Origin: Eunapius fragilis
Taxonomy: Eukaryota > Porifera > Demospongiae > Spongillida > Spongillidae
DNA length: 64,000 nucleotides
Reading direction: 5' to 3'
Assembly: GCA_963681505.1 (NCBI GenBank)
Contig: OY811989.1
Span: 4,554,736 to 4,618,735 of the forward strand
Shown: positions 10,135 through 22,252 of the stretch, in pieces
How the letters are laid out: every line of letters begins with the position of its first letter
How positions within the stretch are numbered: position 1 is the first letter of the stretch
Notes under the pieces: model-generated
Database searches by the model: none
What the model was told of the DNA's origin: nothing
The model's input: only the letters and a program-made list of their open reading frames with translations
Translations under genes and position numbers: made by a program

Positions 10135-10719
10135 CTAGAAGCCACTAGCCAGCCCTCTTGTAAGCTGCAAGTAGACAACCTTGGCCAGCACAAACCCGGT
10201 AGAGGCAAAGTTAAGATGCATGCCGAAGGATCGGTACTCGGGACGGAGAACGTACCCGATGCGAAACAGCACGCGTCCCACGACGAATGCAACTGTATAT
10301 AAAGGTATCAACTTCATCTCCGTCGACGTCTCCAGGTAGGTGGCCAGCGTTAGCGCGCAGACGATAAACACCAAGAACTGCTCTACCGTGTTGGTGAGGA
10401 TGTTCTTATGCACCTGAAGAAGGTGTTCCTTGTTTGCCAATGGATTGATGGCGCCCGTAGCCAGCCGCTTCAGCCCCACCGACACTATGAAGAAGGCCAG
10501 CACCACGACGGCAGGGAATGCGCATCTGATTGTAAAGGCCATTCTCGTGGCTAGATCTAGCGATGTCGGGATGGGGATGTAGTCACAGTGGTAGTACCCT
10601 CCGTAGAATATGGCTAGCATCGACCCCACGACGAAAAGTTCAACCTGGAACATGAAGGCAGCGATAGTCTTTGCTGTGGGTCTGGCTTTATCATTCTCTC
10701 GTTTACTGCCGTCGGCCAT
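10135..10719 (-). CDS. MAPEG/TMEM79-like membrane protein 2 (194 aa)
   Basis: Intronless paralogue of the genes at 9412 and 12547, with the same segment order. Shared blocks are RMAFTIRCAFPAVV, VHKNILTNTVEQFLVF, ATYLETS, LIPLYTVAFVVGRVLFRIGY and YRSFGMHLN. About four transmembrane helices are predicted by hydropathy. The frame stays open six codons upstream but begins there with TTG; the first ATG is MADGSKREND, used here. Sits 165 bp upstream of gene 1. Function is unknown beyond the membrane-embedded MAPEG fold. Confidence 0.84.
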   Translation of the reverse strand: MADGSKRENDKARPTAKTIAAFMFQVELFVVGSMLAIFYGGYYHCDYIPIPTSLDLATRMAFTIRCAFPAVVVLAFFIVSVGLKRLATGAINPLANKEHLLQVHKNILTNTVEQFLVFIVCALTLATYLETSTEMKLIPLYTVAFVVGRVLFRIGYVLRPEYRSFGMHLNFASTGFVLAKVVYLQLTRGLASGF

Positions 10720-10841
10720 CACTGGTGTATGCGCCAAAAGTTAGGTTCGTGTTTCCCGAAAAATTGAAATGATAGTCTGGGGACCCGACTGATGACAATA
10801 TTGTTGTATTTTTTTTTTTTTAAAGATAGGGGGATTTTAAA

Positions 10842-11205
10842 AAGAGGGCGTAGGGGTACACTTACATTTTATCGCATGTTTGTCTCTTTTTTGTTTCGCT
10901 TCAGATTCACATAGGAGTCACATCGATCGATTCCTCGCAGTGAAAGTAGCTAGTTACGACCCAAGTATAAAACCTTGAGCATGTTTTAATTAAACCTACC
11001 ACACGTATCGCTGGAACGGCCGGGTTAAAACGTTAACTACATCGCTATAGGTTTTAGCGAGGGTCTACAGATTGTACTTGGGTGCTAATGAGTTACTTTC
11101 ACTGCGAGGAATCGATCGGCGTGACTCCCACGTGAATCTGAAGTGAAACAAAAAAGATACGAAAATGCGATAAAATGTAAGGGACGTAAGTACCCTACGC
11201 CCACT
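10842..11205. repeat. Diverged foldback element (~125-bp arms)
   Basis: Arms about 10842-10970 and 11080-11205 are imperfect reverse complements. They share blocks such as cgattcctcgcagtgaaagt and cttacattttatcgca, around a ~110-bp loop. The many substitutions make it older than the hairpin at 5903. No coding capacity; lies between MAPEG genes 2 and 3. Confidence 0.75.
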
Positions 11206-11626
11206 TATCTCTTTTTTTCTCTTAAAAAGATATTCGAAATCCTCTCTGCACAGTATTGGACGATGGGGTTCATACAGATTTCTTTGACCCCCCCCCCCCC
11301 CCCACCCGCGTTGGACTGAAAAAATTTCCGTCAACCGGTCATCGGCTGTTTTTCAGTTTAAATTAATTTGTTTTAACTGTCAGTTTAAGTTATGACAAAA
11401 AAGAATTGGGAGTCAAGTCAACAAACGATAAGCTAATTGATTCTGCAGTGGATTTGCAGTAAGAATTTGTAGTAGGAAAATTAAGCATGTTATCAGTGGA
11501 TCTGATTTATTTTATTTTAATTGATAAATCTCTCCGCAATCTTATGCCCGATTCAAGAATTGATTTTGCATAAAAACGCAATTATAAAATGTCTCACATT
11601 CCAATTAAATATGTCTGTATATTCAT

Positions 11627-11844
11627 CAGGGGCGGGGGGTCCGATCCCCCCTTTCCAATGAATAATGGCGTATGCACACTGCAATCTATGCGGCTAAGCC
11701 GCTTTATGTTAGTGTACCATTCGTGGATTAGCAAGCTGGCACATAATTTATGTGTGTAGCCGGGCATACAGTTAAAAAAAAATGCGCGCGCCCCTCCTCT
11801 CATCAATTATTCATACCGGACTCCCCCTTCCCCATCCGCCACTG
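11627..11844. mobile_element. Second MITE of the CAGGGGCGG-terminus group
   Basis: A 218-bp segment starts CAGGGGCGGGGGGTCCG and ends with an imperfect inverse (ccggactccc...ccgccactg). It is flanked by TTCAT on both sides, a likely 5-bp target-site duplication. The internal part is unlike the 5081 element, so only the termini relate them. No ORF. Confidence 0.55.
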
Positions 11845-12546
11845 TTCATGCAACGTCACCAACGTGGGTCCAAAAGAATTCACACATGCCAGTCCGACGC
11901 AAAAACCAGGCAGCTTCGAAGTTATTGTCCTGTTTCGTTTTGGCCCATCAGTGCCAGTCTCGGCCCCGGACCAGTTACCAGCGGATGGGTTACATCACCG
12001 TCGAACAAGTCGCTACAACACAAGAACTCTTGCGGGGCTAATCCGATTGCAGCAATACGAAAATTAACGAGTGATTTCGCGTGACAGACACATGCATAGG
12101 CCAGGTTATTACCTACGTCGCGATTGAAGCCCTACAGAAGACAACTTAGAAACTTACACTGCCGAATTTGCTTCTTTCCGAGTTAGTTATGCTTTCTCCG
12201 CACAATTTCAATCCTTAGCAAACTTAGTTTTGTTAGTAATAACCCACAACAGGTTTTATCGGCTTGGATGCCATAAAAGCACATGGGAATCACTTAGCTT
12301 GTGGAATTCCGTTAGAAATCGTTATCACTATAGGGTTTTTTTAATTTACGGACATGGCATGTATTGCGACTATGCATTCGTATCCATCAATGTCTATACC
12401 TATTGACCTTGTGTCAAGAGAAGCCCTGTAACACCAGGCTACCTTACACTTTTTTTGTACAGTACGGCGCATGCGCATTGTTAAATTAATGTAATCGCGT
12501 AACGTTGGGTCTTGGCACGAAACGCTCAAACACTTTTTCTTCACCT
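11845..12546. other. Intergenic spacer, nothing recognised
   Basis: No conserved coding stretch, RNA gene or repeat was identified. The few short frames have no family features. It probably includes the 3' flank of MAPEG gene 3. Confidence 0.5.
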
Positions 12547-13194
12547 TCACAGCTCTACTCTGCCGCCGTTAGTAGGCGTTGACGGGCCGGAAGTCATAAT
12601 ATGGTACAGGAAACCCTTCGTATACATGAGGCTGAGGGTGAAGCCAATAATGTATACAGTTGAACTCGCGTTAACCATCATCCCGGTACTCCTGTACCCG
12701 GGGTTGATCCCGTATCCGATACGGAACAGCACTCTTCCAACGATGAAGGCCGTGGTGTAGAGTGGGATGAGCTTCAGCTGGGTGGGGGTGTCCACATACG
12801 TAGCAAGGGCCACTATACTGACGAGGTAGACCAGGAACTGCTCGACTGTGTTTGTCAGCACGTTTTTGTCCACTTGGACCAGGTACTCTTTGCCCGCCAG
12901 AGGGTTCAGGGCTCCCGTCCAGTCTCTCTTTATCGCTGTCGCAAGTATCAATACCATTAGAGTAATTACGGCGAAAAATGCACATCTGAACGTGTAAGCT
13001 ATTTTGGCAGACATGCTGCCCTCATCGGGCACGGGAATACTGTCACAATACACATATCCGCCAAAGAATATTGCCACGGTTAGACTCAAGCCAAGAGTAA
13101 GTTGAATACGTAGTACAGCCGGGCCGGGATATCCATCGGACTTTTCGCGTGCGTTTTCTTTACTGGTAGTCTCTTTTGCACGTTGTTGAGCCAT
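12547..13194 (-). CDS. MAPEG/TMEM79-like membrane protein 3 (215 aa)
   Basis: Third intronless member of the tandem family. Signatures: YTFRCAFFAVITL, LNPLAGKEYLVQVDKNVLTN, TVEQFLVYLVSIVALATYVD, LIPLYTTAFIVGRVLFRIGY and YRSTGMMVN. An alternative ATG lies 12 codons upstream (13230). The inner start MAQQRAK was chosen because its length and hydrophilic N terminus resemble paralogue 2. The C-terminal tail is about 20 residues longer than in the others. It is divergent from the SPATA4-like gene. The biochemical role is not deducible. Confidence 0.84.
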   Translation of the reverse strand: MAQQRAKETTSKENAREKSDGYPGPAVLRIQLTLGLSLTVAIFFGGYVYCDSIPVPDEGSMSAKIAYTFRCAFFAVITLMVLILATAIKRDWTGALNPLAGKEYLVQVDKNVLTNTVEQFLVYLVSIVALATYVDTPTQLKLIPLYTTAFIVGRVLFRIGYGINPGYRSTGMMVNASSTVYIIGFTLSLMYTKGFLYHIMTSGPSTPTNGGRVEL

Positions 13195-13457
13195 ATTGAC
13201 AAACGAGCACCCGCTCCAATCAGCAAACATTATTTAGCACGTGACGATTTATATTAAAATCTGCTTTTTTATTAGAGTACTCCATGGGCATCAATGGGCA
13301 TCAATATGCTATTTACAGCGCGTCAGTCATTCACTGCCGACGAGAAAATAGGGACGGCTAAATGAGCTCAACAAGCGTATATCCTAAAAATGAATGGTAC
13401 GAAGTTTTGGGCACGTGCGGTCGTAACCATGGCAACTCTAAGCAAGCAGAATAAAAA
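13195..13457. promoter_or_regulatory. Shared 5' region of MAPEG gene 3 and SPATA4-like gene
   Basis: 263 bp between two divergent start codons, so it must contain or overlap both promoters. No specific factor site can be claimed from sequence alone. Confidence 0.4.
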
Positions 13458-14580
13458 ATGAGCGGCCTTCCTAGAGAAGTGATCAAATGGCTACAGAGCT
13501 TAGATTTATCTCTTTCAATACGAAACGTTAGGAGGTTAGCGCTCTCTTTGCCTCACACTAACTCCACATCTATACATGCGCAACTCCAGGGATTTCTCGA
13601 ACGGCTATATCTTGGCGGAGATATTCAGATGCTATTACCCCCAAGAGCTTCCCGCCCACTCCTTCTGCAATGGCACCTCGATTCAAACTAAGCTTGGAAA
13701 CTGGCAACAGATAGAAAGGGTACTGTTAACCCAAACGCTAGATATTTAGGTACATCTTTATAAATTGTTTTAAAAGTTCGTAGCAAAACAGAAGTTGAAC
13801 ATCCCCAAAGAATACATGGATGGGACCATTCACTGCAAGCCAGGAGCCGCCCATGCCTTGATTGAAAGAACGTATGCGCTGCTAACCAACAGAGAGTACG
13901 TGATGCATGCTGGCAAGGTGGTCGGCGACGGCCGCGGTACGTTAACTGCATGTGTCCGCCCGCACGCAGGCTGCACTACCTCCCGGCCAAAACTCACCCA
14001 CACGACTTCAGTGACACCACGTACCAAACACAGCTACCTCCCTATGCACGGTCCACAGCCGCACAGGTAACGTTAATGACATTAAGTCTTGATCAATAAT
14101 ATACGATCCCTAATTCAGTCCATTAGGACCAACTTAGCCGCTACTGAGCTTACGACGGAGCCAGACAGAATCGTGTGCAAGATGAAAGTGAGAAACAGAA
14201 AGGGAGGAAAAGAAAGGGGAGGGGAGATTGTACTTCTATTGTTTTTGGCTCTATACGTGCACCAATGACACACCTCCATCGGCTCTATACGTGCACCAAT
14301 GACACACCTCCATCATACGTGCACCAATGACACACCTCCATCGCTTGTATTTCTTTCCTCCCAAACTTCCTTGTTTGGTAGGCTGAGGCTATCATGGACG
14401 TTCATGCTGACCTCAGGAGGCAGGAGAAGGAGGAGTTTCCAGGTTATAGGATAGATAAAGGATAGCTAACACACTGCCTATTAACTTTGATGCATCCCAC
14501 AGGGCGATTTGGTCTGAAGAAATCAAAAAAGAAAATGACAACATCAGAGGACCCAAATGAGACAAATAACACAGCAACAG
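13458..14580 (+). CDS. SPATA4: SPATA4-like protein, CH-like (DUF1042) domain, 3' end unresolved
   Basis: Exons with agreeing phases: 13458-13534, 13590-13719, 13777-13940, 13970-14071, 14127-14187, 14382-14442, 14503-14580. The start [20 protein letters not shown], then [32 protein letters not shown] and [20 protein letters not shown], follows vertebrate SPATA4. A shorter match to the C-terminal part is [15 protein letters not shown]. Proteins with this calponin-homology-like domain (SPATA4, SPEF1/CLAMP) associate with microtubules, sperm flagella or cilia, so a ciliary or germline role is inferred. Introns are as short as 29 and 55 bp. Exons 3 and 4 both use donors of the form AC|gttaa. The terminal exon after 14580 is uncertain; one option starts at 14602 and stays open to about 14891. 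Confidence 0.85.
14248..14342 (+). repeat. ~34-bp direct repeat, three copies
   Basis: Three direct copies, the third truncated, share the core acgtgcaccaatgacacacc. Located in the SPATA4-like intron 14188-14381. Confidence 0.85.
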
Positions 14581-16082
14581 GTATGCTCTGTTAAGTTTTG
14601 GGCTTGCCAGGAGGTTTGAGAGTCTCCACCTTCCAGAGTGCACCATTAAGGAAATCAAGGTTGACCAAAGACAGCCATTGCAAGTTAAGGGACCAAACAC
14701 ATGAGACAGCACTGATAGGCAGAAACAAATCACTTGTACAGTTTACGTTTTTAAAAATAAAAGTGCACTTTATGGATTATTACACAATTAGGCTAGTGCT
14801 AATACACCTGCTAATATGTCAACCCCCACTCCCAGCTTTTATCTTAGTTACAACAGAACACTGTGCTTGGACCACCACCACAGTCTGGTCCTGACATTGA
14901 CACAGGACTGCCCCCAAGCATTTATCATTTCCCAACATGAATACATAATCATTGTTATTACTTTAATCAACTAGTCCAATGGTCAATAGTGAACTGATCA
15001 GGTATCTGTACATGGAGGAGGGTAAGCATGTGCAACTAGACTATGTAGTACCACCATAAGGAAATCTGGCCATCATACTAGTCATCCTTCTGGATGATAA
15101 TTCCACAGTCATCACTTGATTGAGCTAAAGGCGTGGCACCCATTGAGGCATAGGAGGTGTTTGCCCCATACTATAAGTGCAGGGCAAGATAAAAGTTATA
15201 AATTCAATCAATTTAATTCAACGAGTGTAATAATGACTGTTAAAGCCCTTCCTATACCCCGATGATAACTTTTCTGAATGCAGCCCTAAACTACATGTAC
15301 TCAAACAGAACCTTTCACCTCCTTTCATCTCCTAGCTCATTTTTAAATTATTTTTTATGATTGCCATTTACGATGTGAATATTATGAAAGTACATATCAA
15401 GGTGTGTGTGTGTGTGTGGGAGGGGGGGGGGGGGGAGTACCTTTTGTCCTTTGATCAGATCAGGTAAGGTCTGAAGCCTGAAGCTTTTGGCCCCCAATTT
15501 CCTATGTACCAGCACAAATGCAAATGCACCAGGACAGTAGATGTGACTTCCTTGGGAGTACTAGGAGAAACAGCTGTCCTAGCCAAAGGGCACACACTAC
15601 GGTCCTGCTGTTTAAGGAAGTGTCCTCATGGCTACACTCTCCAGTGGGTAAACACTGGTATCCAACTGCTTGCAACTCTACTGACCTGTGAGCTTGAGAT
15701 ACACAAGAACAAGTGAGGGGTTCAAAGCCAATCCTCCTCCTTTGTAAACCTCCCAGCTCCTCGCTGGTTAAAAAAAAAAAAAAAACCAATATTGAGATCA
15801 GAAATGTCAACTGTAAAGGAGCAAAGTATTGCTACAAATGAGGTGATGTGGAAAGGGAACTTTAGTATACAAGGAAAAGGATGTTTGTTTATAAACACAA
15901 GTAGCTCAAAAGAAAATTACCAATGATTTTAAAAATAAATAAATGTCACCTGTCCTTTTGTAAAATTGATCTGCACTTTTCCATGACGGTCTCTGCTCTG
16001 AGTCCCCCGTTATTGCATCTAAATGAGCAGTATCTACATTGGAACTACCATGATCTCCCCTCCTTCTACCCCCTCCCACCCA

Positions 16083-16130
<48 letters not shown>

Positions 16131-16440
16131 CGTTACTAAGAACTAGAGTAATGCTAAAACAGGCGGGCAAATGTTATAGTGACAGGGGCCCTCGTCATGA
16201 AACTAGTGCGCTGTGTGACTGTGCTTCGCTGAACTTTTAAAAGAAGGATATAACGCTCAGCCATCTGTTACTACCGTCACCATTTGTCGTTATTAAGTAC
16301 TCATTATATTCTAAAGCGAGGTTGGTATGTCTACATGTCTACATGCACAAAAAGTTCAGCCTACAGTGCATATTGTTGTTGGTCATCAAGTTTAAATTAC
16401 TTTAAAAATTATAATTCAGATTTAAAATAAAAATAAAAAC
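14581..16440. other. SPATA4 3' region and intergenic spacer
   Basis: May contain the last SPATA4-like exon. Otherwise no conserved coding signal. Holds a short TG tract next to a G-run at 15402-15435 and a (CA)n tract at 16083-16126. Confidence 0.5.
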
Positions 16441-17712
16441 ATGTTCGAGTGTGACTTTCCAGGCTGCGGTAAAGTGTACCCAAAACTATGGCGGTTGAAG
16501 GAACACCAGTGTTCAGCGCACACAGGAAACGTAAGTAAACGCTGCGTTCACGAACGTCACGTGGTGTCAAGCCCCGCTGTTAGAAAAAAAAATTTTCTTT
16601 GTGTTTTTTTTTTTTTTTTTTTTTTTTGTGAAACACGGTGGCGCATTCCTGTCCACAAATAACGTACGTAAACACCAGCATCCCCACCTTCTTAGAGGCC
16701 TTTCGTTTGTCCCCACACTGGTTGTGGCAAGACTTTCATTCGGTCTTATCACTTGAAGAGGCACGTGCTCATTCATGACGACAAGGAGAAACCTTTATAC
16801 AAGTACTACCATATAATGCCCCCCTTTGCCGCGCGGGGGCGGGGCTGGGTTATTTACAAGTGTGGTCGTTGCAGGTGTACGCACCCAGGATGCGAGAGGG
16901 CGTATGCTCTACTTCAAAGCTTGAAGAAGCATGCCAAGTTGCATGAGACACCCTCCCCCTACAAGGTAAAAGCTGTGCCTTGTGAGGGCGTTGGGTGAGC
17001 ACCTAGGACCATCTTTTCGTTTTCAGTGTGATATTCCTGGCTGCAGTGCTGAGTTTAACAAACACTCTAAACTTACGCTTCACAAAGCTGAGTTTCATTT
17101 TCAGGGTGATAAGCCATTCCGGTGAGCTACCCCCCCCCCCCCCCTCTCCCCTCCTCACTCACTCACCACCTACCATCACCATCTTGGAATGCAATGCTTT
17201 TTCATGAACATGAGGGTTAAGTGTTGCAATTAGCTAAATGCTCCTCTCCCCCCCCCCCCCCCCCCCCGTCCATACCATCCACAATGTAAAGTAATACGTG
17301 GATGAACCACACATGGGCATGGGGTGGGGAGAGGAAGGGGGGAGAGAGGGGAGGGGAGAGGGGAAGAGGGAGGGAGGGGAGAGCAGAGGGGAGGGCGAGA
17401 GAGAGGGGAGGGGAGAGAGAGGGGAGGGGAGAGAGGGGGGAGGGGAGAGGGGGAAGAGGGAGGGAGGGGAGAGGAAAGAGGGGAGGGGAGGGAAGAGAGG
17501 GGGGAGGGAGAGGGGGAAGAGGGAGGGAGGGGAGAGAGGGGGAGGGTGGGAGAAGAGCAAAGGAGGGGAAGACAACAGTGTGGAAGTGCAGTAATACTTA
17601 CATGTATATGAACTGTCCAATTTCCTCCATCTTAAAAGTTGTACCAATAAAGGATGTACAAGAGCCTTCATCTCACAAAGTAACCTCAAAAGACACCTGA
17701 AGAGCCACAAAG
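16441..17712 (+). CDS. TFIIIA-like C2H2 zinc-finger protein, N-terminal half (fingers 1-5), cut by gap
   Basis: Exons 16441-16530, 16696-16802, 16875-16965, 17027-17121 and 17639-17712 encode five C2H2 fingers, about one per exon. All have the C-x4-C spacing typical of TFIIIA. Cores are CDFPGCGKVYPKLWRLKEH, CPHTGCGKTFIRSYHLKRH, CTHPGCERAYALLQSLKKH, CDIPGCSAEFNKHSKLTLH and CTNKGCTRAFISQSNLKRH. TFIIIA binds the internal control region of 5S rRNA genes and 5S RNA itself. The fifth exon ends in phase 1 just before an assembly gap. The C-terminal exons are at 38755-39931 (plus strand), with an inverted second copy at 37211-38386. At least one exon, with the cysteine half of a finger, is missing between them. 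TFIIIA is the best match, but another multi-finger protein is possible. Confidence 0.85.
17322..17575 (+). repeat. GA-rich polypurine tract
   Basis: About 250 nt almost wholly purine (gggagagggg-type units) inside a zinc-finger gene intron. Polypurine mirror-like DNA can form triplexes and often breaks assemblies; here it lies near a contig end. Confidence 0.9.
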
Positions 17713-17726
17713 GTGAATGCAAAGGG

Positions 17727-17926
17727 NNNNNNNNNNNNNNNNNNNNNNNNNNNNNNNNNNNNNNNNNNNNNNNNNNNNNNNNNNNNNNNNNNNNNNNNNN
17801 NNNNNNNNNNNNNNNNNNNNNNNNNNNNNNNNNNNNNNNNNNNNNNNNNNNNNNNNNNNNNNNNNNNNNNNNNNNNNNNNNNNNNNNNNNNNNNNNNNNN
17901 NNNNNNNNNNNNNNNNNNNNNNNNNN
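17727..17926. other. Assembly gap, 200 N
   Basis: Exactly 200 N, the same length as the gap at 38400. This points to a fixed-size scaffolding placeholder rather than a measured gap. It interrupts the TFIIIA-like gene. Confidence 0.98.
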
Positions 17927-18003
17927 ATTGACCTGCAGATTTCATTTGAACTGTGCATAAGGCTCTAGTGTGTGACTTTGCTGTATTTCCCTGCTCTTGG
18001 CAG

Positions 18004-21000
18004 GCAATTTTGGTCAGATGCAGACGGTACCCCAAGCACAGGTGATGCTCAACTCCTTGCAAGCTCCTGCAGTGTTCTGTGATGACAGGGACGTCACACT
18101 GATGAAGTTCAACCACCTTCAGGCGTACTGTGGAACAGGAAAGGGTCTAGCTAGTTACATGGGACAGCCTCAGTTGGTGGACTTCACACCAGAGAACCCT
18201 TTCTGTCGATTCAAAGTAAGACTTAGGGGGGGGGGGGGAGGGGATACTTGAGTACTTAGGTTCAGGCATACTAATGGTCACCTGGAGTAAATCAGGTTCA
18301 AAGGTCACCTCATTAGCTCAGTGAGTGTATTGGGCTTGACCCTAGGCCCGACACACACGGAGCGATATCACTCTGTGTGTGTCGGGGCCTTTACGTGACA
18401 TTAGGGCTTTGAGACACTCAGTACTCACCTTAAGTGAATTAGGAAGGTCACCATTTTGATCAGAGATAAGGTCTACCATGAGTGCTATTGGTTCAGTCAG
18501 TGTGTACACCACGGTCACAATCCTATTTGGGTCCCTGTACTGCGTGGTCTCTCATCCCATTAGGGCAACTGCCACCTGTCATATGCACTGAAGTCACCAC
18601 CTTTTTCCAAATTTGGTTCAAACTTCGCCGTTTCAATGAATGACCATGATATGCAACGTTTGAATAGTTACATTTGTTTGGTGATGAGCTCAACATTGCA
18701 ATGCTATAACTTGATCCAAAGCTATGGGCAGCTACACGTTGGGTTAGCTAATCCATAGCTATGGGCAGCTACACGTTGGGTTAGCTATGACCAGCTACAC
18801 GTTGGGTTAGCTATGAGCAGCTACACGTTGGGTTAGCTATGACCAGCTACACGTTGGGTTAGCTATGAGCAGCTACACGTTGGGTTAGCTATGACCAGCT
18901 ACACGTTGGGTTAGCTATGACCAGCTACACGTTGGGTTAGCTATGACCAGCTACACGTTGGGTTAGCTATGAGCAGCTACACGTTGGGTTAGCTATGACC
19001 AGCTACACGTTGGGTTAGCTATGAGCAGCTACACGTTGGGTTAGCTATGACCAGCTACACGTTGGGTTAGCTATGAGCAGCTACACGTTGGGTTATCTAA
19101 TCAGAGGTGACGATACCTAGAATCCATGTATTATAAGCATTTTGGTGGGAAATGACAGGGTTAAACAAAAAAAAGTTATTTGCATAATTACTGTATCAAG
19201 AAGTTGATAATAATCACTCTTTTGACCACATGAAGTGAAAACTTAAACTGCAGGGATGATGTAGAAAAAACCTCCGTCATGGTTAGTGGTATTTTCAAGC
19301 ACAATAGCTGAAGCTGAAAGACTGGACAGTTTTCATTGCACACACTCCCAAGTCTTCGCTCTATCCCGAGAGACCTCACATGCATCCCTTGGAGGTGCAA
19401 TGTATATATATGTGCATATGGAGGCCTGATCTAATATCCAGTCCAGGTTTCCCCTACAGTATGCCTGTTAGCATGGTGAGGTAAGGTGTTTTCTGTGGGA
19501 GGGTGGGGGAGGGATGAGTAGAAGTATTGACCATGTAAGGGAACAATTTTGTACATCTTGTAATTGCATTGGTGGGGGTTCAATAGGTTTGAATGACACC
19601 ACACACACACACACACACACCCCCCAAGCAAGGTCACCTTCGCCCCTGATACTTTTCAATTTGTTGAAGTCAGTTCATATTTATGTGGCAGCATATACAT
19701 ACGTACAAAGAAAATCAAAACAGTACAAATAATGATTTACCATACTTGCATAAATTTTCAGTTAAATATATGATTATGTACAGTGCTAGATAATAGCTTT
19801 TGTGTTTCATTGAGGGGGTGGGTGTATTTGTTCCTCCTTGCCATTATATTCCCTCTCCCTCCTCCCCCCCCCTCCCTTTTGCAATTATGGTGATCTTTTA
19901 TAAATGATTGTATGATACTGCAGACCCAAGAATAATCAAACAACAGCATTAGAATAATCTGTTACATGTTTACAAGAGATAAGCTACACATAAGCTCAAA
20001 GTAATCTGATTTGCCTTATTAGTCCAATTTTTAATTGCCCCCCCCCCCCCCCCCCCCCCCTAAAAATTATCAACTGGAGGTTTTTTGTCAATGAAACCTT
20101 TGCATATCACACAAATAAATATTCATGAAAGTGGGATGCAGTCATGGTGTTCAATCTGACATTTCATTATAACTTTTCCATTTTGTCCAGAGCCTTTACC
20201 ATACTCGTAATTTTGCCTTACATCATCGTTATTGTTAATTCTTTGGTTTTGTGTGCCGTGTACTGAGCATGAGGAAGGAAGAACTGTGGCACTGTGTCAA
20301 GATGTTACATTGTTTATCAAGAAAGCAAGTTTATTAACAAGCAGGTAGTTACCCTAGTAGGAAAAGAAGATAGTACATGTGACGGCATATGTACTATCTT
20401 CTCTTCAGGTTGAGGCTCAGAGGTTAGGAGATGAGCTAATGGCAAGCACAATAGATTATCTTAGAAGTACCTTACAAGACGGTCGTTGTCATCGCTGACA
20501 TGGAAATGGAGGGATAGTCCTATATTTTGTTTTCCAATACCACACATAGGAGTGGCGCACCGGGCAAAGATGATTGCTGTTCAGTGAAGCGTATGGACCC
20601 AGAAAATTATTTGTTTAACACCAATTATGCCATTTTTAGCTCAATGTGTACCTTAACACATGCAAAAGCATCAATAAACTCAAAAAAAGGCTTGAAGTAC
20701 ATTGTGTAAGGTCACCTATTAAATAAATCTGAACCCCCTTCCTGAAGGCTGCACACACCCATGAACTATCTTCACTTTCTAACAGTGTTTTTAAAAATGG
20801 AGGGGTCATACTATTTAACATTTCATTTTCCTACCAACACCTGACTTCAGATTGAAGATATGCAATCCCTTCAATTCTTGGACTCCACACATCCCTGTAC
20901 ATACATATGCTACATGTATGGACGTCCCTGTAGTATACTTCCAATGTTATAGGTTTACCAGTCATGTTGATCAGGTGCCAAACTACACAAGCGGAAGCTG

Positions 21001-22218
21001 TGTGTGTGTGTGTGTGTGTGTGTTTAATTAATTTAGGTTATAGTCCTATGTTCACATCAGTGTTGTATTATCTCACTGCTGGATAAGTAAATTCAGTGCC
21101 AGACACTCCCAACGACATCATACATTATATGCGGTTACCTTCTCCTCTCAAATCAAGTTTTTCCTAATTAAAAAATGTAGCAATTGTTAAATAAGATATT
21201 GAGAGAGAGCCTTTCTTTGTGGTGAGCACCTTATGTGTGTATAAAGTTGAAGGGAGTCATCATTATGCCCCTTTGTTTTCATGTCTTGTGGAAGGTAGGG
21301 GAAACTCAATTCAGCTCGGTTATCTTTGTGGAACAATACCAGAGGCACCGGATGAGCTTTGAGATTTCTATTTGTTACACTTGACAAACACGACTAATTT
21401 CAATGTACTGCTATTATAATTGCACTCCGCACACATATTGGAAAATTCAAAGAGCTCTCAAATAGGTGTGAGTGTTACACAAGGGTCTGTCAACCCTTTA
21501 TGTAAATAAGATAAGGACCCGTGCAAGTAAAGGCTTTTTTATCCTTGGTATTGTATTGCATTGCTGACAATGCTTATCTCCAGAGGGCTGTGTTGCTATG
21601 CAGCTGTCCAAGTGTCCCCACACAATCCTGTCATTCCACAGTACCTGCCCCTTACAACATAAGGAATATTTTCCCACAGCAGTTATAAATACACAGGGCA
21701 GACTCTCCCCTTCTATCCCATAAGTACAACCAGGGTATAGGTGGCGCAAAGCACCTAGCTGTCAGTAGTTAATAGCGAAGCCCTACTGCGTAGTTTATTA
21801 CACACCATGAATCATCCTCCATGGGAGTGTTTCCATGGCATCATGCATTCCAGCTGCCATCAGATAATACACCTTGCACCCAATGATACCGGCCATGTCA
21901 TTCTGTGTACATCTTTCCTAGCAACGCATTACATTGATGGCATTGATGGGTGGTGCTTGGGGACTTGGGGGATTGACGTACGGTAGAGCTCTGCAAGTTT
22001 GTCTGTGGTGATGTGGCAGTCCCCTCTTGTTGTCACACGTGCTTTGCTCTTCACGTGTGTGTATTTATGTGTGTGTGTGTGTGTGGGGGGGGGGGGGGGG
22101 CAACCACGTGCAGAGGTCATGGAATGTGTGTGTAGGAGTTTCTCACGAAAGCATGTGGAGAAGTAATCAGTACACTAAATAATAGATGCTCATTAAATAT
22201 GATGAAGGCACTTGTAAC

Positions 22219-22252
<34 letters not shown>

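Noticed and set aside
18722-19098. Possible CRISPR array
   Set aside because: Tandem units have no unique spacers, there are no cas genes, and the DNA is eukaryotic.
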